64,000 nucleotides of DNA from Tanytarsus gracilentus (taxonomy: Eukaryota; Arthropoda; Insecta; Diptera; Chironomidae), in assembly GCA_038502055.1 (NCBI GenBank), contig JAXRKN010000038.1, positions 2,170,001 to 2,234,000 of the forward strand. Reading direction: 5' to 3'. The notes beneath the pieces were generated by a model. The model was not told where the DNA came from and searched no databases. It saw nothing but the letters and a program-made list of their open reading frames with translations. Position numbers and translations under genes: made by a program. Positions 11,940 through 26,400 of this stretch are shown here, one piece after another; the stretch's first letter is position 1; the number at the start of each line of letters is the position of its first letter.

Positions 11940-14900
11940 ATGGCTGATTTCGTAGACTCGGAAGCTGAAGAAAGCGATGTAAGTAGCACTCTTAATTTTA
12001 CCGCCTATTTCAGTTTATTAATTAGTTTAAAGTTGATTAATTCTGTTATTTCACAACATTATTCAATAAAATCGAGATACAGTAGCTTTATTGAGCGTTT
12101 TAAGGCAATTTGCATTTTTTCTTATTAAAACGGTATCTTTTTTTGTTGTTTGCAGTCAGAGGTTGAGGACGAGTTAGATGCCCATGAACGCAAGAAACTT
12201 AAAAAAATCAAGCAAATGTCTGATTCCGAGGAAGATGAAGAGGGTAAGCGTAAAATCAAAATTAAGTTAATGAAATTGTCAACTGGATCTTTACAGAGGA
12301 CGAAGACAAGTACCGGGAAGAGCTAAAGGACTTGATTGATGACGCTCCTATTGAAGAGGACGAAAGCGACGGCGATTCAGATACATCTAATATTGGCGGA
12401 ACTGCTAAACGCAAAAAATCAGACGACGAGGACGATGAACTGGATGATAGGCTGGAAGATGAGGATTATGACTTGATTGAGGAAAATCTTGGTGTTAAAG
12501 TTGAAAGAGTAAGTTGTTAAGAGTTATAATTAACAAATATATAATTGAAACAATTTTCAGAAACGCTTTAAGCGACTAAAAAGAATCCACGACGAGGCCG
12601 ATTCCGACAATGATGAGGAGAGAGACGAGAGTCTTAAACGAGAGGTGCTGCACGATCAACTGTTCGCAGGCTCGGATGAGGTAATTTCATTACACAAAGC
12701 ATATCATCATAAACCGCCACACTTCAGACACGATAAATAGTTAAAACAAATTTCTTTCCCCTTTTTTCTCATTTCTGCTTGCTTCATATGTGTGTGTATT
12801 AATTGTGTGTGTTTTCATGCAATCAGGAACAAGACAATCATCATCAGGTACTGATAACATTAACAATGTAGATGTCATTCATTGCAATCATGAACATCTC
12901 TAAAAGTGCAATACAAATTTACTAATTAATTTAAACAAATTTTTAAATCTTACAGGAAGACGAACGTAGATCTGAAAGTCTTCGCCGGAATGAATCGGAG
13001 AGGTATGACGATGAATCGGACGAATCTGATGCCGATGACTTTATCGTTGATGATTTTGGAAAGCCTATAACGGAGAAAAAGCGTAAGCGCAAACACGTTT
13101 TTGCCGATCACGCACTGCAAGAGGGTCAGGATATTTTTGGAGTTGACTTTGACTACAATGAATTTGATCAATATGAAGAGGACGAATATGAGGACGAAAG
13201 TGCTGACGAAGATGAATATGAAGAGGAGGACAAAGGCGAGAGAAGAACTAAAAAAGTGCAGCGCAAAAAAGTCCAAAAGAAATCAATTTTTGACATCTAC
13301 GAGCCGAGTGAATTGAAGCGAGGACACTTTACCGATTTGGATAATCATGTGAGTTTACTTAAAAGTTGAATTGAATTAAATTTAACGCTGACTATTTAGA
13401 TTCGTAAAACGGACATTCCCGAGCGAATGCAATTGCGAGATATTCCAATTCAAAGTGTACCGGATGGTTCGTCTGAACTTGATGATGAAGCAAAATGGAT
13501 TTATAAGCAAGCTTTCCACAAGTCATCCATCTCAAAAATGCATGGCGATGATCGTAATGGCCGCAAAGTTCTGCCAGATGCCGTTTCAAAAATTAAAAAG
13601 GCATTGGACTTTATTAGAAATCAGCACTTGGAAGTGCCATTCATTGCCTTCTATCGTAAAGAGTATGTCCTTCCCGATTTAAAATTAAAGGATTTATGGA
13701 AGGTGTACAAGTTTGACGCAAAATGGTGCACACTACAAACTAGAAAGAAAGCATTAACTCAACTCTTTGAGCGCATTCGTGACTTTCAAATGGAACAAAT
13801 CGCCGACAGTGGAAGTGACGATATTCCCGAGGACATGCGACTCATTAGAGACAGCGACATTGATCGATTGAAGCATATTCAGACGGCCGAAGAGTTGAAA
13901 GATATTCACAATCACTTTTTACTGCACTGCGCACCCGATATTGAAAAATTTAAGAGTCTCGAGAGTCAAAGAAAGCAGGACAAACAAAAGAAGGTGAGAG
14001 AAGCTAAATTGCGTGAGAGAAAGGAACAACTTACTGCTGAACTTAACGAATTGAAAGAAACACTCGACGATGAACCGACTGAGGAAGAAGAGGATAGGTT
14101 GCGATCACTTCAGGACGAATTACAAGCTATTAATTTGGGTGATATACAGGACGTTGAAATGGACGCGGATGAAACCCGAACTGATGAAGTGAAATTTGCT
14201 CGCAACTCCGGCCCATATGCTCGTTGCCGTAAAGCAGGCATTTGTCGTTTTGCAAAGCTCTTCGGTTTGACGCCTGAACAATTTGCCGAAAATCTTCACG
14301 ATGGCTACCAGAGAAATGATGTTGAGCAGGTGGCAAAAGATCCAGTTGAGTTGGCTCACGATTACATCACATCACACTTCCCGACCGAAGATGAGGTTTT
14401 AAATGCAGCTAAATTCGTTGTCGCCCGTCAAATTGCAAGTGAACCACTGCTACGAAAGACAGTTCGTGACATTTTCTATAAGCGCGCAAAATTCTGTGTT
14501 CGTCCAACTAAAAAGGGAATGAAGGAAATTGATGAGACACACAATTGCTATTCAATGAAATATTTGAGGAACAAACCCGTGAGTGAGATCGTTGGCGATG
14601 AATTTCTCCGATTGAAAATTGCAGAGCAAGACAAACTGTTGACTGTGACAATTAACGAGCAATTCGAAAGTGACACCAGTCAGTCGTATCTCGAAGAAGT
14701 GAAGCAATTATATAAACTAGATGAATTCGCTCAGCACGTTCAAAATTGGAACAAGTATCGTATTGAATGTGTTGAAATTGCCCTCACGAAAATGGTCATA
14801 CCTGACCTTCGCAAAGAACTCGAAGCGATTTTAGTGCAAGAATCTAAAGAATTCATTTTGGACTCGTGCAGTCGTAAGATTTTCAATTGGATTAAAGTCG

Positions 14901-17900
14901 CGCCTTACGATGTTGGCGATATTATCGATGATAACGACGATGATTGGGAAACGTCAAAGGGAATTCGAATTTTGGGTCTTGCCTATGTCCCCGACCATTC
15001 GCAGGCTGCATTTTGCGTCATGATCAACACTGAAGGCGAAGTAACCGATTACCTTAGACTTCCAAACATCCTCAAGCGTAAAAATACAAATAGCAAAGAC
15101 GAAAAGGTATTGAAAGAAGCTGATTTGGAAAATTTGTCGGAATTTATACGCAACAAAAAGCCACATGTCATTGCCATCGGTGGTGAGTCGAGAGAGGCAC
15201 TCATGATTCAGACGGATTTGCGAGAAGTCATATCGCAGCTTGTTGAAGACGAAAAATTCCCCGAAATCAGTGTGGAAATTGTCGATAATGATTTGGCGAA
15301 AATTTTCGCAAACTCCAAGAAGGGCGAAGCTGAATTCCGAGAATATCCGTTGCTGTTGAGACAGGCAATTTCTGTTGCACGTCGACTTCGAGATCCACTC
15401 GTCGAGTACAGTCAACTCTGTTCGGCGGATGAGGAAATTTTGTGCCTTCGCTATCACACGTTGCAAGATCAAGTGACAAAAGAGGAATTGCTGGAAGCAA
15501 TCTACACGGAATTCATTAATCGAACAAATGAAGTTGGTGTCGATATAAATTTGGCAGTTCAAAATCCACTCACGATAAATTTGGTGCAGTTTATTTGTGG
15601 CTTGGGACCGCGTAAGGGACAAGCACTCGTTAAGATTCTTAAGCAAACAAATCAGCGCTTAGAAAATCGAACGCAACTCGTTACTTCATGCCACATGGGA
15701 CCGAAAGTTTTCATCAATTGCTCGGGATTCATTAAAATCGATACGAATTCCCTTGGTGACAGTACCGAGTCTTATGTTGAAGTTCTCGACGGTTCTCGAG
15801 TTCATCCTGAAACTTATGAGTGGGCACGAAAAATGGCTGTCGATGCTCTCGAGTACGATGATGATGGCGCGAATCCAGCTGGAGCATTAGAGGAAATTCT
15901 CGAGAATCCTGAACGACTTAAAGATCTCGATTTGGATGCTTTTGCCGTTGAACTTGAAAAGCAGGGTTTTGGCAATAAAGCAATAACTCTGTACGATATT
16001 CGTGAGGAGCTAGAGTGTCGGTATCGTGACAAGCGAACGTCTTATCTGCCACCGAAACAAGAAGAGCTCTTCGACGTGCTCACAAAAGAGACGGCCGAGT
16101 CATTTTATCAGGGAAAGATGATTGACGCCATTGTAACGGGCATAAGTCATCGCAAGCCGTCTCATGAACAGCTTGACGGCGCTAATCCCGAGAGAGATTC
16201 AGCAACCAACATGTGGCAATGTCCATTCTGTTCGCGCAACGACTTTCTGGAGCTCTCTGGCGTTTGGGAACATTTTGACGCGCAAGAATGTCCCGGTACA
16301 TCGATTGGCGTTAAATTGCGTCTCGATAATGGCCTCTTTGGTTTCATTCACGTGAAAAATCTCTCAGATAAGCACGTAAAGAATCCCGAGGAACGAGTAC
16401 AGGCCGGCATGTCCATTCATTGTCGTATCATGAAAATTGATACGGAGAAATTTACAGTTGACTGCACTTCCAAAACGTCCGATTTGGTTGATAAGGACCA
16501 CCGATGGAAGCCACCAAGGGACAATTATTATGATCAGGAGACGGAAGAGGCTGACATAAAGAAAGAGTCGGACGCAAAAAAAGTAAAGGCACGACAGCAG
16601 TACACAAAGCGTGTAATTGTTCACTCCTCATTCCAAAATATCTCCTATGCGGAGGCCATCAAACTCCTTCGTAGCATGGACCAGGGAGAGGTGATTGTTC
16701 GGCCGTCGAGCAAGGGAACTGATCATTTGACAGTCACGTGGAAGGTCACTGACGATATCTTCCAGCACATTGACGTTCGCGAAATGGGGAAGGAAAATTC
16801 ATTTTCACTCGGCACCTCATTGTTCATTGGAAGCGAAGAGTTTGAGGATTTAGATGAAATAATTGCACGCCACATTAATCCAATGTCCGCTTATGCGCGT
16901 GATATGATTGCATACAAATATTATCGTCGCGACTTGTGTGGCTTGCGTGACAAAGCCGAAGAATTGTTGCGGGAAGAGAAGAAAAATAATCCAAGTAAAA
17001 TTCATTACTTCCTCTCCGCTTCCAAAAACTATCCTGGAAAGTTTATGATATCGTATCAGCCACGAAATAGTTGTCGTCACGAGTACATCTCATTGAGTCC
17101 GGAAGGCTTTAAATTCCGGCAACAGGTGTTCGATAACATTAATTCACTCATGAAGTGGTTCAAGGATCATTACAAAGAGCCTCCACCCGTTCAAACGCCA
17201 TCGACGCCACGCGGAAGTTCCTCAATACGTTCCTACTCGACACCCGGTCTCAGCGTACACAGTAAGTTGAAATAATTGAATAATTGAGAGTTTAAATTAA
17301 TTTGAATTTAATTAATTAGATGATGCAATTCAACGAATCGCTCAAAATCTTCCATCTCACATGTTTAACTCATTGGCTCAAGTGACAAATACAACTCCAC
17401 ATTATCCACAAGCAACTACGGTGAGAAATAGTTAATTTAATAATTGTAATTTAAAAAACTAATAAATTTTGTAAATTAGCCCTACACTCCGAGCGGACAA
17501 ACACCATTCATGACGCCCTACATGACACCACACTCATCACAGACGCCTCGCTACGGTCAGGGAACTCCCACGCAGCAGGGTCAATTTTTGAGACCCGGCG
17601 CACCCGTCAGTCAAAGTCGTCCGCCAAACTATCGAGCATCGCCATTCACTTCGAGTGCTTCACCTCGCGTTTCCGCTTCGGGTCCTTCGTCGAGAGAACA
17701 AAATCGTAGAGTGGCTGTGTCACAAGATGAGGAAGACTGGGACAAGGCTTCGAATGCGTGGGGTGATGCACATTCGAGAATGAAGGGCGGCACACCTCGA
17801 GCAGATATGGGAAGATCAACGCCGAGAGGGTAAAAATAAAAATTTAACTAAATTAATCGCAATCAAATTAATTTTCTCTCTTTTCTCACAGATCGAGTGG

Positions 17901-18057
17901 TGGAAGACGCGAAGATTATGTTCGTAACACACCGCAATACGATCTGGAAAGACCATCGAGTAGAACGAGTGTCCGTTCCTCAGGCGGTCGATCGGTTAGA
18001 ACAAACACGAGTCCACATTCGATGATTGACTCCACACCTTTATATGATGAAAATTAA
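11940..18057 (+). CDS. Spt6: Transcription elongation factor and histone chaperone Spt6
   Basis: Ten coding exons (11940-11978, 12156-12243, 12297-12508, 12561-12680, 12827-12847, 12956-13348, 13400-17261, 17320-17420, 17480-17829, 17892-18057) splice in phase to about 1,783 residues; metazoan Spt6 is 1,700-1,830. Spt6 travels with elongating Pol II and reassembles nucleosomes. In order: a very acidic N-terminus (residues 1-290); the helix-turn-helix core; a YqgF-like domain (about 810-935); helix-hairpin-helix region (about 1010-1080, FICGLGPRKGQALV); a Cys-x2-Cys...His...Cys segment (WQCPFCSRNDF to HFDAQECPG, about 1231-1256) leading into the S1 RNA-binding domain; and tandem SH2 domains (about 1360-1545, VIVRPSSKGTDHLTVTW). 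The C-terminus is a disordered Ser/Thr/Pro/Arg tail. Exon 5 is only 21 bases. The acidic exons split by several short introns could give isoforms. Confidence 0.97.
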
Positions 18058-18217
18058 TAAACGCATAACTATTCTCAATTATCATTATTAAAATTTACTT
18101 TTTCTTTCGCTCTCAACAAATATTGCGAGGAGTTTCTTTTAAATTGATTAAAAGAGGATTCTGAAGATATTTTTTGCTCTCACTCTTAAAAAACGTATAA
18201 AATGATAATTAAATAAA
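18056..18217 (+). terminator. Spt6 3' UTR with two poly(A) signals
   Basis: AATAAA overlaps the stop codon at 18056-18061 and recurs at 18212-18217. The second is the more usable position. Confidence 0.55.
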
Positions 18218-20467
18218 AAAAGAGAAAGTTGTTCATTGAAAAAAAATTAAATGTATTTTTATTTTGAGGGAAATTTTGTTGGTTATTAATCATCATAAGG
18301 GGAGTATTTTTTCAGGCAATATTACGCGTGCAGTAGAAAGTGATTTGAATGCATAATAAACTTTCTTATAAATAATCCCGAATTTAGAAAGGAAAATTTA
18401 ATTTTCTATGCAGTGCTAAATAGATTTCGCGGCTTTCTTTATTCATCATCAACTAATCCATTCAGCGGCACCCTCGCGATTGATTTACTGAGTTTTGTTG
18501 GGATAATACACGTGACGATGTTTGATGTCTAACACAACAGTACAAGCGCGTGTCATAAATAAACTCGAGGCGAAAAAAGTTAAATTTTATGTTCACAAAT
18601 TTTCTCTTTAAATTTTTATTTTCACTTAAAAATCCTGAAAATTAAGAAATAAAATTTATGATTTTAAATTTATTTTTGACCTTTATTTTTTACACAACTA
18701 GGAATTTGTTTTTTCCATTTCTTTTTATTATAAATGTCTGAGATTTGTATTTTTAATTTATTCTTTTTGGTCGATTTTAAATTGTCCGGGAAGAAAAATA
18801 TAAAATTTTATTTTTGACCAATTTTTTTATATTTATATTTTTTGAAAGAATGTTTTGGATGACAAAGATTCATGGAAAACATATATGAGGAAATTCAAAT
18901 TTTCTACATGAAATATTTGTTTAAATTTTTTGATATTAAAAGAATTTTTCTTCCTTTTTTTCCAACTTTTTTTTTTTGGATAAATATTTTTGGTTAACAA
19001 CGTGCCCTTCTTTAGTTTTCAATTCTTCGATTGGAACACAAATAATTTAAAAGTTAAAAAAAATTTTTTTTTCCCGGAGTGTGTGAGTGATTATTTTCCT
19101 CATTATCCTTATTAATTAATTCAAAAATTAACGATGCAGCCTTCTTTAGTTTTCAATTCTTCGAGGAACACAAATAAATTTAAAAGTTTCAAAAAATTAT
19201 TTTTTTACCCGTGGTTGTGTAATTATTTTTCCTGCACTTTTGAGTGTTAATTAATTAATTTCAAAAACTCTGCTCCTTTTTTTTTATTCTTCGATTGGAA
19301 CACAAATAAATTTAAAATTTCAAAAAAAAAATTTTTTTCCCCCGTGATTTATTTTTTTCCCTGCCTTTTTGAGTGCTTATTATTATTTAAAACTCTTGCC
19401 CTTTGTTTCATTTTGTTGACAATATTTAAAAGTTTCAAAAAAAAAAATTATTTTTTTCACCCCGTGAGTGTGTGAGTGAAATTATTTTTCACCCTTCTCT
19501 CTTACTCCCGCAATCTCATTTAGCTCTCTTTCTTTCTCTCGGTCGTTCACGACCGGAATCAATTTCTCTCGACTTTACTTTGGCACATCAAATAATACAT
19601 TTATTATAATTCTTATAGGGGATTGCATATGTAATTATTTCATTTGTGTATAAGAGGAAGAATTCAATAGAGAGAGAATTTCTTTTCCTAGAATATATTC
19701 ATTAAATTTTATGAGAGATTATCTTTAGAGAAATATTTTTTGTTATCATTATACAGAAAATAAATGCAATATGAGTTTAACATTGAAGACAATACTTTTG
19801 TTTAAATTGTGATGAGTTTGTGTCAAATATATCAAATATCCAATTAATTTCATTACACTTAATTTAATTTACACATCGAGAGAACTTTTTGTCATTTGAT
19901 GAGAAATAAAATTATTTGCTAACTTAACTTAGAGTCTTTACACATTTTCTTCTTTATTTCGCGACAAAAATAGGCCTGAAACTATCAAGCGTTAAAAAAT
20001 AGAGTTTTTGATTTTTTTCATCAATTTTTGATCTAATGGAGTGATAATTAAGGGGAGAGAGAGTGATAGAAATGCACTTTATAAGTGTCCTTTGAAATGA
20101 TATTTCTTTTGTCCTTACAATCAATTACCTTCTTACATGTCTACATCATATCAATAGTTAATGAACTAAAATATTTTCCATCGCAATGGGGAGAAAAAAA
20201 TTCTTCAAAGAATTCGCATCATTAAGGGATGAAAATAATTAATTAGCAAGAATTCATTTTTTGAGGGGGTAACTTTAGATGATTAGCTATAGAGACTTTT
20301 TTACACTAGACATTTTCTATATAAATTACGCGAAAAAAATTCTATGAATTTTCACTTTTCTATATTTTTAAGTTATATTTGTAATACAAAATAACACTTG
20401 ACATTGTGATGCGCGCGAGTTCAAGAGAGAGCATTCAAAATCGTTTACGATGAAGTGATGGCGAATA
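18218..20467. other. Intergenic region, 3' ends of Spt6 and the PRDM gene
   Basis: About 2.2 kb of AT-rich DNA between converging genes. No ORF, tRNA or other RNA gene seen. It contains the tandem array annotated separately at 19004-19500. Confidence 0.5.
19004..19500. repeat. Diverged tandem repeat, about four copies of 126-134 bases
   Basis: Copies begin near 19004, 19138, 19272 and 19398. Each has, in order, a CCTTCTTTAGTTTTC-like start, ATTCTTCGATTGGAACACAA, a TTTAAAAGTTTCAAAAA stretch, a poly-T run ending in CCC(C)GTG or CCCGGAGTG, and TGAGTG. The third and fourth copies lack parts of the first motif. Copies are 70-85 percent alike by eye, so the array is old. Confidence 0.75.
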
Positions 20468-23400
20468 TTAATAGTATGACGCTGAAAATGGATGATAATT
20501 TTGTTGTTGATTAGATGGCGGACCTTGATGATGATATTTAACTTGATGTGGGTGCGAATGGTGAGGATGATGATAAGCTCCAAAGCCTCGAGGTGAGACA
20601 ACATGTCGGTTTGAAACCGGTCCCTCGGATGCTGATAAAAGACGCGACTGATCTAAAATTCTGTTGTTTTCTGCCGACGCCGAAAGCAAGCGATTATTTT
20701 GTTCGATAAGCAAGTGTGCAGTTGGATCCACCAAGAGTCTCTGATCGGCCGTCGATAAAAACCTATGGTGATCGGAAATTTCTCGATTTGAACTCGCATG
20801 AGGTGGAATGAATGACGGATGATGTCTCACATGATGAGAATTGTTGCCACCAACAACCATACCCGACGATGTCGAAGATCCAGCTGAGCTTAAATCGAGC
20901 GAAGCCATTCGAAGCATCTCTGAGTGTGCGTGAGGATAGCTGTGCGTTGGCAAATGTGGCGTTGGCGGTGATGGAGGTACAATGTAATTTGAAGTGCGAC
21001 TTAAGTCAACGCCCGATGGATCGGAATCGTGATCCTGGTGCGTTGCTGATATGTGATCTTGTAACAAGTGTTGAATCTGTTGCTGCTGCTGTTGCAATTG
21101 AAAAGGATGATGATCTTGCTGTTGAGCTTGTTGAGCATTCTGCTGATCTCGTTCCGTTAAAATGTCATAAATGTGATGCTGATAGCGATTGAAGCTCGAA
21201 CTTGCAGCCGCAGCAGCGGCAGATGAGGCAATTTGGAAATTATGTGAATGATATCCACTCGCAATGCCAGCGCGTGACGTCATATCCAAACCCTGATGAT
21301 AATCTCCACTATTTCCACTGCCACCCGAGACATTATCATTCACAACTTGATTTCTAGCAGCGGCCACTGCAAATTCCTGAATTTCAAGACCCTGTTCGTT
21401 GTACTTTAAGCGCAAGTCATTGAGTGACTCGCGATGTAATTGATTTACAATTGTCGCCGAATTATCGCCATATTTATTTGATGTATACATGAGTTCAGAT
21501 ATTTGTGAGTTAAGCTTAAGTTTTTCATTTACAACGTGCGACTGTTGCGCTTGATGACTGACACTTAAATTCTCGGCTATTACAATTGAATTCTCCTCAT
21601 CGCTTGACATTTGCGGTGTCATTTGAGAATTCTGTTGAGTTTGTTGAGCGTGTGATGCATGATGCTGATGCACTGACTTATTATATTCAATATTTGCGGA
21701 GAGATTTTTCTCGCGACGTGCTCGATAATTTTCAGCACCGAAATCATAGCGCGGTAGTGAGGGAGTTGAAGCTGGTGAGTTCACTAAATCGTGTTCGGAA
21801 CCATAGAGTGGTCTCTGTGAGAGTTGACCGGGTGAGGTTTGAATTTGCTGAACTTGTTGAGCGTTTCGTTGAGCACTATATGATGCAGTGTAGTTTGAAT
21901 TATGTTGGTCGGGTGTCATCGTACGTGCAGGTGAGCACGAGTCATTTTGTTGATTCTGGAAAGCTCCTTGAACTTCCTTCTCGCCGCTGTTCGAGGGCGT
22001 ATATGCACACATTTTCTCCTGTGATTTTGGTGTCGATGCAGCATCCACATCTATCTCGCCATTATCTTGCATCATTGCATTGCTAACGCTATTGGCAAAT
22101 GTGGACATTGATGGTAAATGTATTGGAAAGTTTTGCTGCTGTTGCTGTTGAGCAGATTGCTGAAACTCAGGACTGTTCATTTCGTCAGGTAAATCTTCAG
22201 GCTGTTGACCATCGTTGCCATCGTCCATTGTCATTTGCTGATTATTTCCATTATCATTCATATCGTGTGCATTGCCAATCATGCTGCTTACACTACTCAA
22301 TGCAGCCTCGACGAGTAAGCTCGCTGAGGTCGGAATCGTAGCAACCATATTTCGGTTCTGATTCGCATTGCCATTATAGAAGCCGCCAAGAGGATTAAAG
22401 TGTGTATTGAATGTCTGATTGGAATTGTTGTTGTTACTGTTCACATTGTTTGTTGTATATTGTGGCTGCTGCATTTCCATCAAACCACTGCTATTATCTC
22501 CATTATTATTCTGTTGAACTCCATTTTGCTGATTAGCGTATGGCTGATTAAACTGATCGTGTGCTTGTTGATTTTGCTGATGATGGTTTGAAAGATGTGC
22601 ATGATGATGCATGCTTGAATCGACATCGAGTATTGGCGAATGTTCATTACCCACCTCGCCACCACCACCACCCACTCCTCGATTACTTTTGTGAAGTTTC
22701 TGTGAGATGAGCTTTGCGAGAAAGTCGCGATTAGCTTGTGCCATCGCATCATTATCGTCCATTTCCATAGAGTCGTTAATCCATTTCTTGCTACCCTTGC
22801 TAATCACGAGATTTTGATTCGTTTGAATTAAAAAGTCCTTGAAGCGCGGATTAGATTTAATTGCAAGTTGGGAATTCTCTAACAACGAGCGTCGGTTGAT
22901 TGGTGTCTTAAACGAATTTCTTTCGCTATCATCATCGTCCTCATCGTGCTCCATGTCGTTTGTATCATTGCCCGAGATTGACTCATTCAACAAAGCCGCT
23001 TCTTCATTGCGTTTTTGCTGTAACAAGCTGCGCATATTCTTGCCAGCCGCCGCCAACATTTTTGCCTCCATATCCGAAGCATTCATATTTTCAGCGGAAA
23101 AATCATTGTTGCCATGGAAACTGTTTCCAATGTCTTCATCGTCATCGTCAATCTCTCCACTTCCCTCCATACCAACCACACCGCTCATGTCAGAAGGAGC
23201 AACATTGTTCAGAAGCTTCTTATTCATCTCTTTCAGATTGCAATTGAGAATCGATGTAATCTTCGAGGAGAGAAGATTTAGATTGTTTTCGCTCTTACAC
23301 AAGTCGCTGATGGATGAGAGGAAATTTTTGTCTTTTAAAATTGTTTCTTTCTCGCGCTGCATCATGCCCTTTGGCACTTTGTTGAGCTGCTGTGGATTGT

Positions 23401-26400
23401 GTGGATCTCCGGGATTCTTTCGTTGACGTCGTACCATGCCCTCTGGAAAAGTGTGTGATGAAAAATATTTTTAAATTGACATTAGTCAATTTTAGTAATT
23501 ACCTATTTCGCCTGCCGGCTCCGACTCGAGTCCTCCGGAATATGCATCGAATGTGTAGGCGACACTTCGCTCAATTTTAGGCATGTGCTCTTGAGCGAAG
23601 CCATGAACTTTCTTATAATGAAATTGAAGACATTGTTTGGTTGTGAATGCCGCTGAGCACTCGCCTTCGGCGCATCTGCATAACAAAAAAAATATTTCAT
23701 TAGTTGAGAATTTTTAAAGGAATTTTCAATAAACCCACTTGAACGGTCGCACGCCAGAGTGTGTAAGCATATGAATTTTCAAGTTACTTCGATTCTGGAA
23801 AAGCTTCTGACATCGTGGACAACTAACGACTGCAGAATTGCGACTGTGAACCTCCTTCGAATGTCGCTGTAATGCGGCACGTGATCCGAGAAGTTTTGAG
23901 CATAATTTACATTGAAAGTCTCGCAAAACTTCTGCCATATCTGGTGAAAGAAAGAGAAAACATTCACTTTAAAGTCACGTCCTCGAGTGAGAGTGAAAAT
24001 TATTATTTAACAAACACTCACCGCTGTGCATTCGTTTAATGTGAACCTTGAGCTTTTGCGGTTGGCAAAACTTTCGTCCACAAAAGTCGCAGAGTGGCCG
24101 AGAACGCTGCGGATTGGCACTGCAACCATACGTCCGATGCATCTCGAGATAATTTAATCGCAAGAAGAACTTTCTACAATACTGACACTGATATGCTCCC
24201 TTTCCATCATGAAGTTTCTCCGCGTGCTTCATGATGTTCTCTTTGCCAAGGACAGCCACCCCACACACCTTACAGTGATACTTTCTTATCGTCAAACTGA
24301 AGCCGGGATCGTGAAACACGGAGCAATGTGTACGATAATGAAGTGGATGGTTGAAGCGTAAATTACATCCTCCACAGTCTGCGAAAAGGTGTAAATTATC
24401 AATTGATAAATTTTCAGCTAAAAATAAAAAAATTAGTAATTGAATTTTGCCATGGAACTAAAAGAAATAATAAAGCCGAAAATAATTAAATTGCGTGTTA
24501 TACAAAATCAATTCAAGGGCGAAACGTTGAAAATGTTAGAATTGCAATTAGCTTTCGTGCACAACTTTTGGCTGGACGAAATCAACCCACACACACATCT
24601 CGCATATAAACTCACTTGTTTTCTCGATTTTCTTCTTTCCCCATGCCGAATTGATGTCGTCACTCCAATAGAGTAGTTCACAGCCAACATTTATGTCCAT
24701 GCTAGTAACAAAGTAGATTTTATCTTCCACTTTAATCAGCGTGAGATTTCGCTGATCGCGTGCTCGTGCCGGTTGCAGGTAACGAATCCAATTTGATTTC
24801 TGTTTATTTTCAACGTTATAAAAAATCGACTTCGATAAGATGCTGTCGTGTATTTCAAAGACGTGTGCCATATTGCAGTCATCGGGTATCTCGAATTCGG
24901 GCGTTATCACTCCAACAAGCGGGCCAATTTGTGTGTACTGGAAGTTAAAAGAATTGTAACTAAGAAATTGTGATTTAATAAGTTTGCAAATTACCTTGGG
25001 AATGATAATTTTTGTAAAGACACTGCGGTTGCAGTTTTGATAAACGCACGAGGGAAGAAACTCAAATTCACTTGGCAGTGAGACGTCTGCAAAGGTTATT
25101 TCATCTAGCTGATCAGCATTCATGTCCATTTTGTCGTCAATCTCTCCATCATCCAAATCATCACCATCATCATCCATGTCGTCTTCCATTTCATTTTCTG
25201 ACTTGATTGAATCTTCAAAGAACATCTTTTCATCCTCTAATGGCATATCTTTGTCGCATAGCAGCGGCCTTGGCGGCTCAATAATGGGATGATCGACTAC
25301 CCAATCGGCAAAGTCAATTTGATTTGGTATGGAAGAGATTGGATTGCGTATGGGACATGTCTCCTTTCCATGTTTGGTATTACATGCGAGACAAACCTTT
25401 GGCTTATAGGCTTTTTTGACGAGCGACGATGAAGTAGATGACTTTCGATCACGTATCATGAAGTCACTGTTTATTTCGAGTCTACCCTCCGAGTCAACAT
25501 CGTCGTCGTCGTCCTTGAAGTCAAAAACACTTTTATCTTGATTATTGACGTCGGACGATAGCTCACTAAGTTTAGCATCGAGCATCGTGGGCGCTTTTCT
25601 AATGTCGTAAAATCTCCGCTTGCTTAAAAGTGTCCTATGATGTGCCTGATGTCCTTCACTTTCATGCAACTCATCGTTCTCATCATTCTCTAAATCGTGC
25701 TGTGGATCTTCCATATCCATCTCGTCCTCGTCACTCGTCTCGTCCTCACTCATCATTTGCTTATCCATTAAACTCGAAGAGGTGATGGGCGGTGCGGGTG
25801 GGGTGGGTGCCTCGTCATACCTTCCACTATGACTGCTACTATTATTGTTATTATTATTATTATTGTTGTTATTAATATTACTTCGACCGCTCTCAATCAT
25901 TTTCTGCTTTTCCACGAGCTCATTCTTGATTTTCTCCTCAATCCGACAATCGAGAATTTCGGTCGTATTGTTAGACTCTTCTGATGTCATAGAGCCATCA
26001 ATTGTACTACTTATGGAGTGATCTTGTGCATTATTATCGTTCGTTGTATTCGCTGCCATAGACGCGCCCGTCGTTGGCGTTGTTGTTGCGAGAGTGGCAC
26101 TTTTGCTCAAGTTCATTTCATGCGACTGCGACATGTCATCATTTATGATATTCACGTTGTCTTGAAATTGTACACGTTTCACTTTTCTTTGCATTTGTTG
26201 TTGATTCATATGCTGTTGATTCTCAGCTAGCTGAGGTTGAGACTGCTGTGACTGTGGCTGGCGTTTCTGAAGAAATGATGACGTTGATTGTTCATTCTCA
26301 ATGTGATTCTTTGTCTCGTTTTGAAAAATGGGCAGTTTCAGGCTAAAAAGAAATGAAGAAGAAAATTATGATGAAAAAGGTTTTTTCTTTCAAACTTGAC

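Noticed and set aside
22480..23427. Plus-strand ORFs over the PRDM last exon
   Set aside because: Complement of a Gln/Asn/Ser-rich coding exon, which produces open antisense frames.
20468..26342. Calling the PRDM gene Blimp-1 or hamlet
   Set aside because: Those lack the Cys/His knuckle before the PR domain and have differently spaced fingers.
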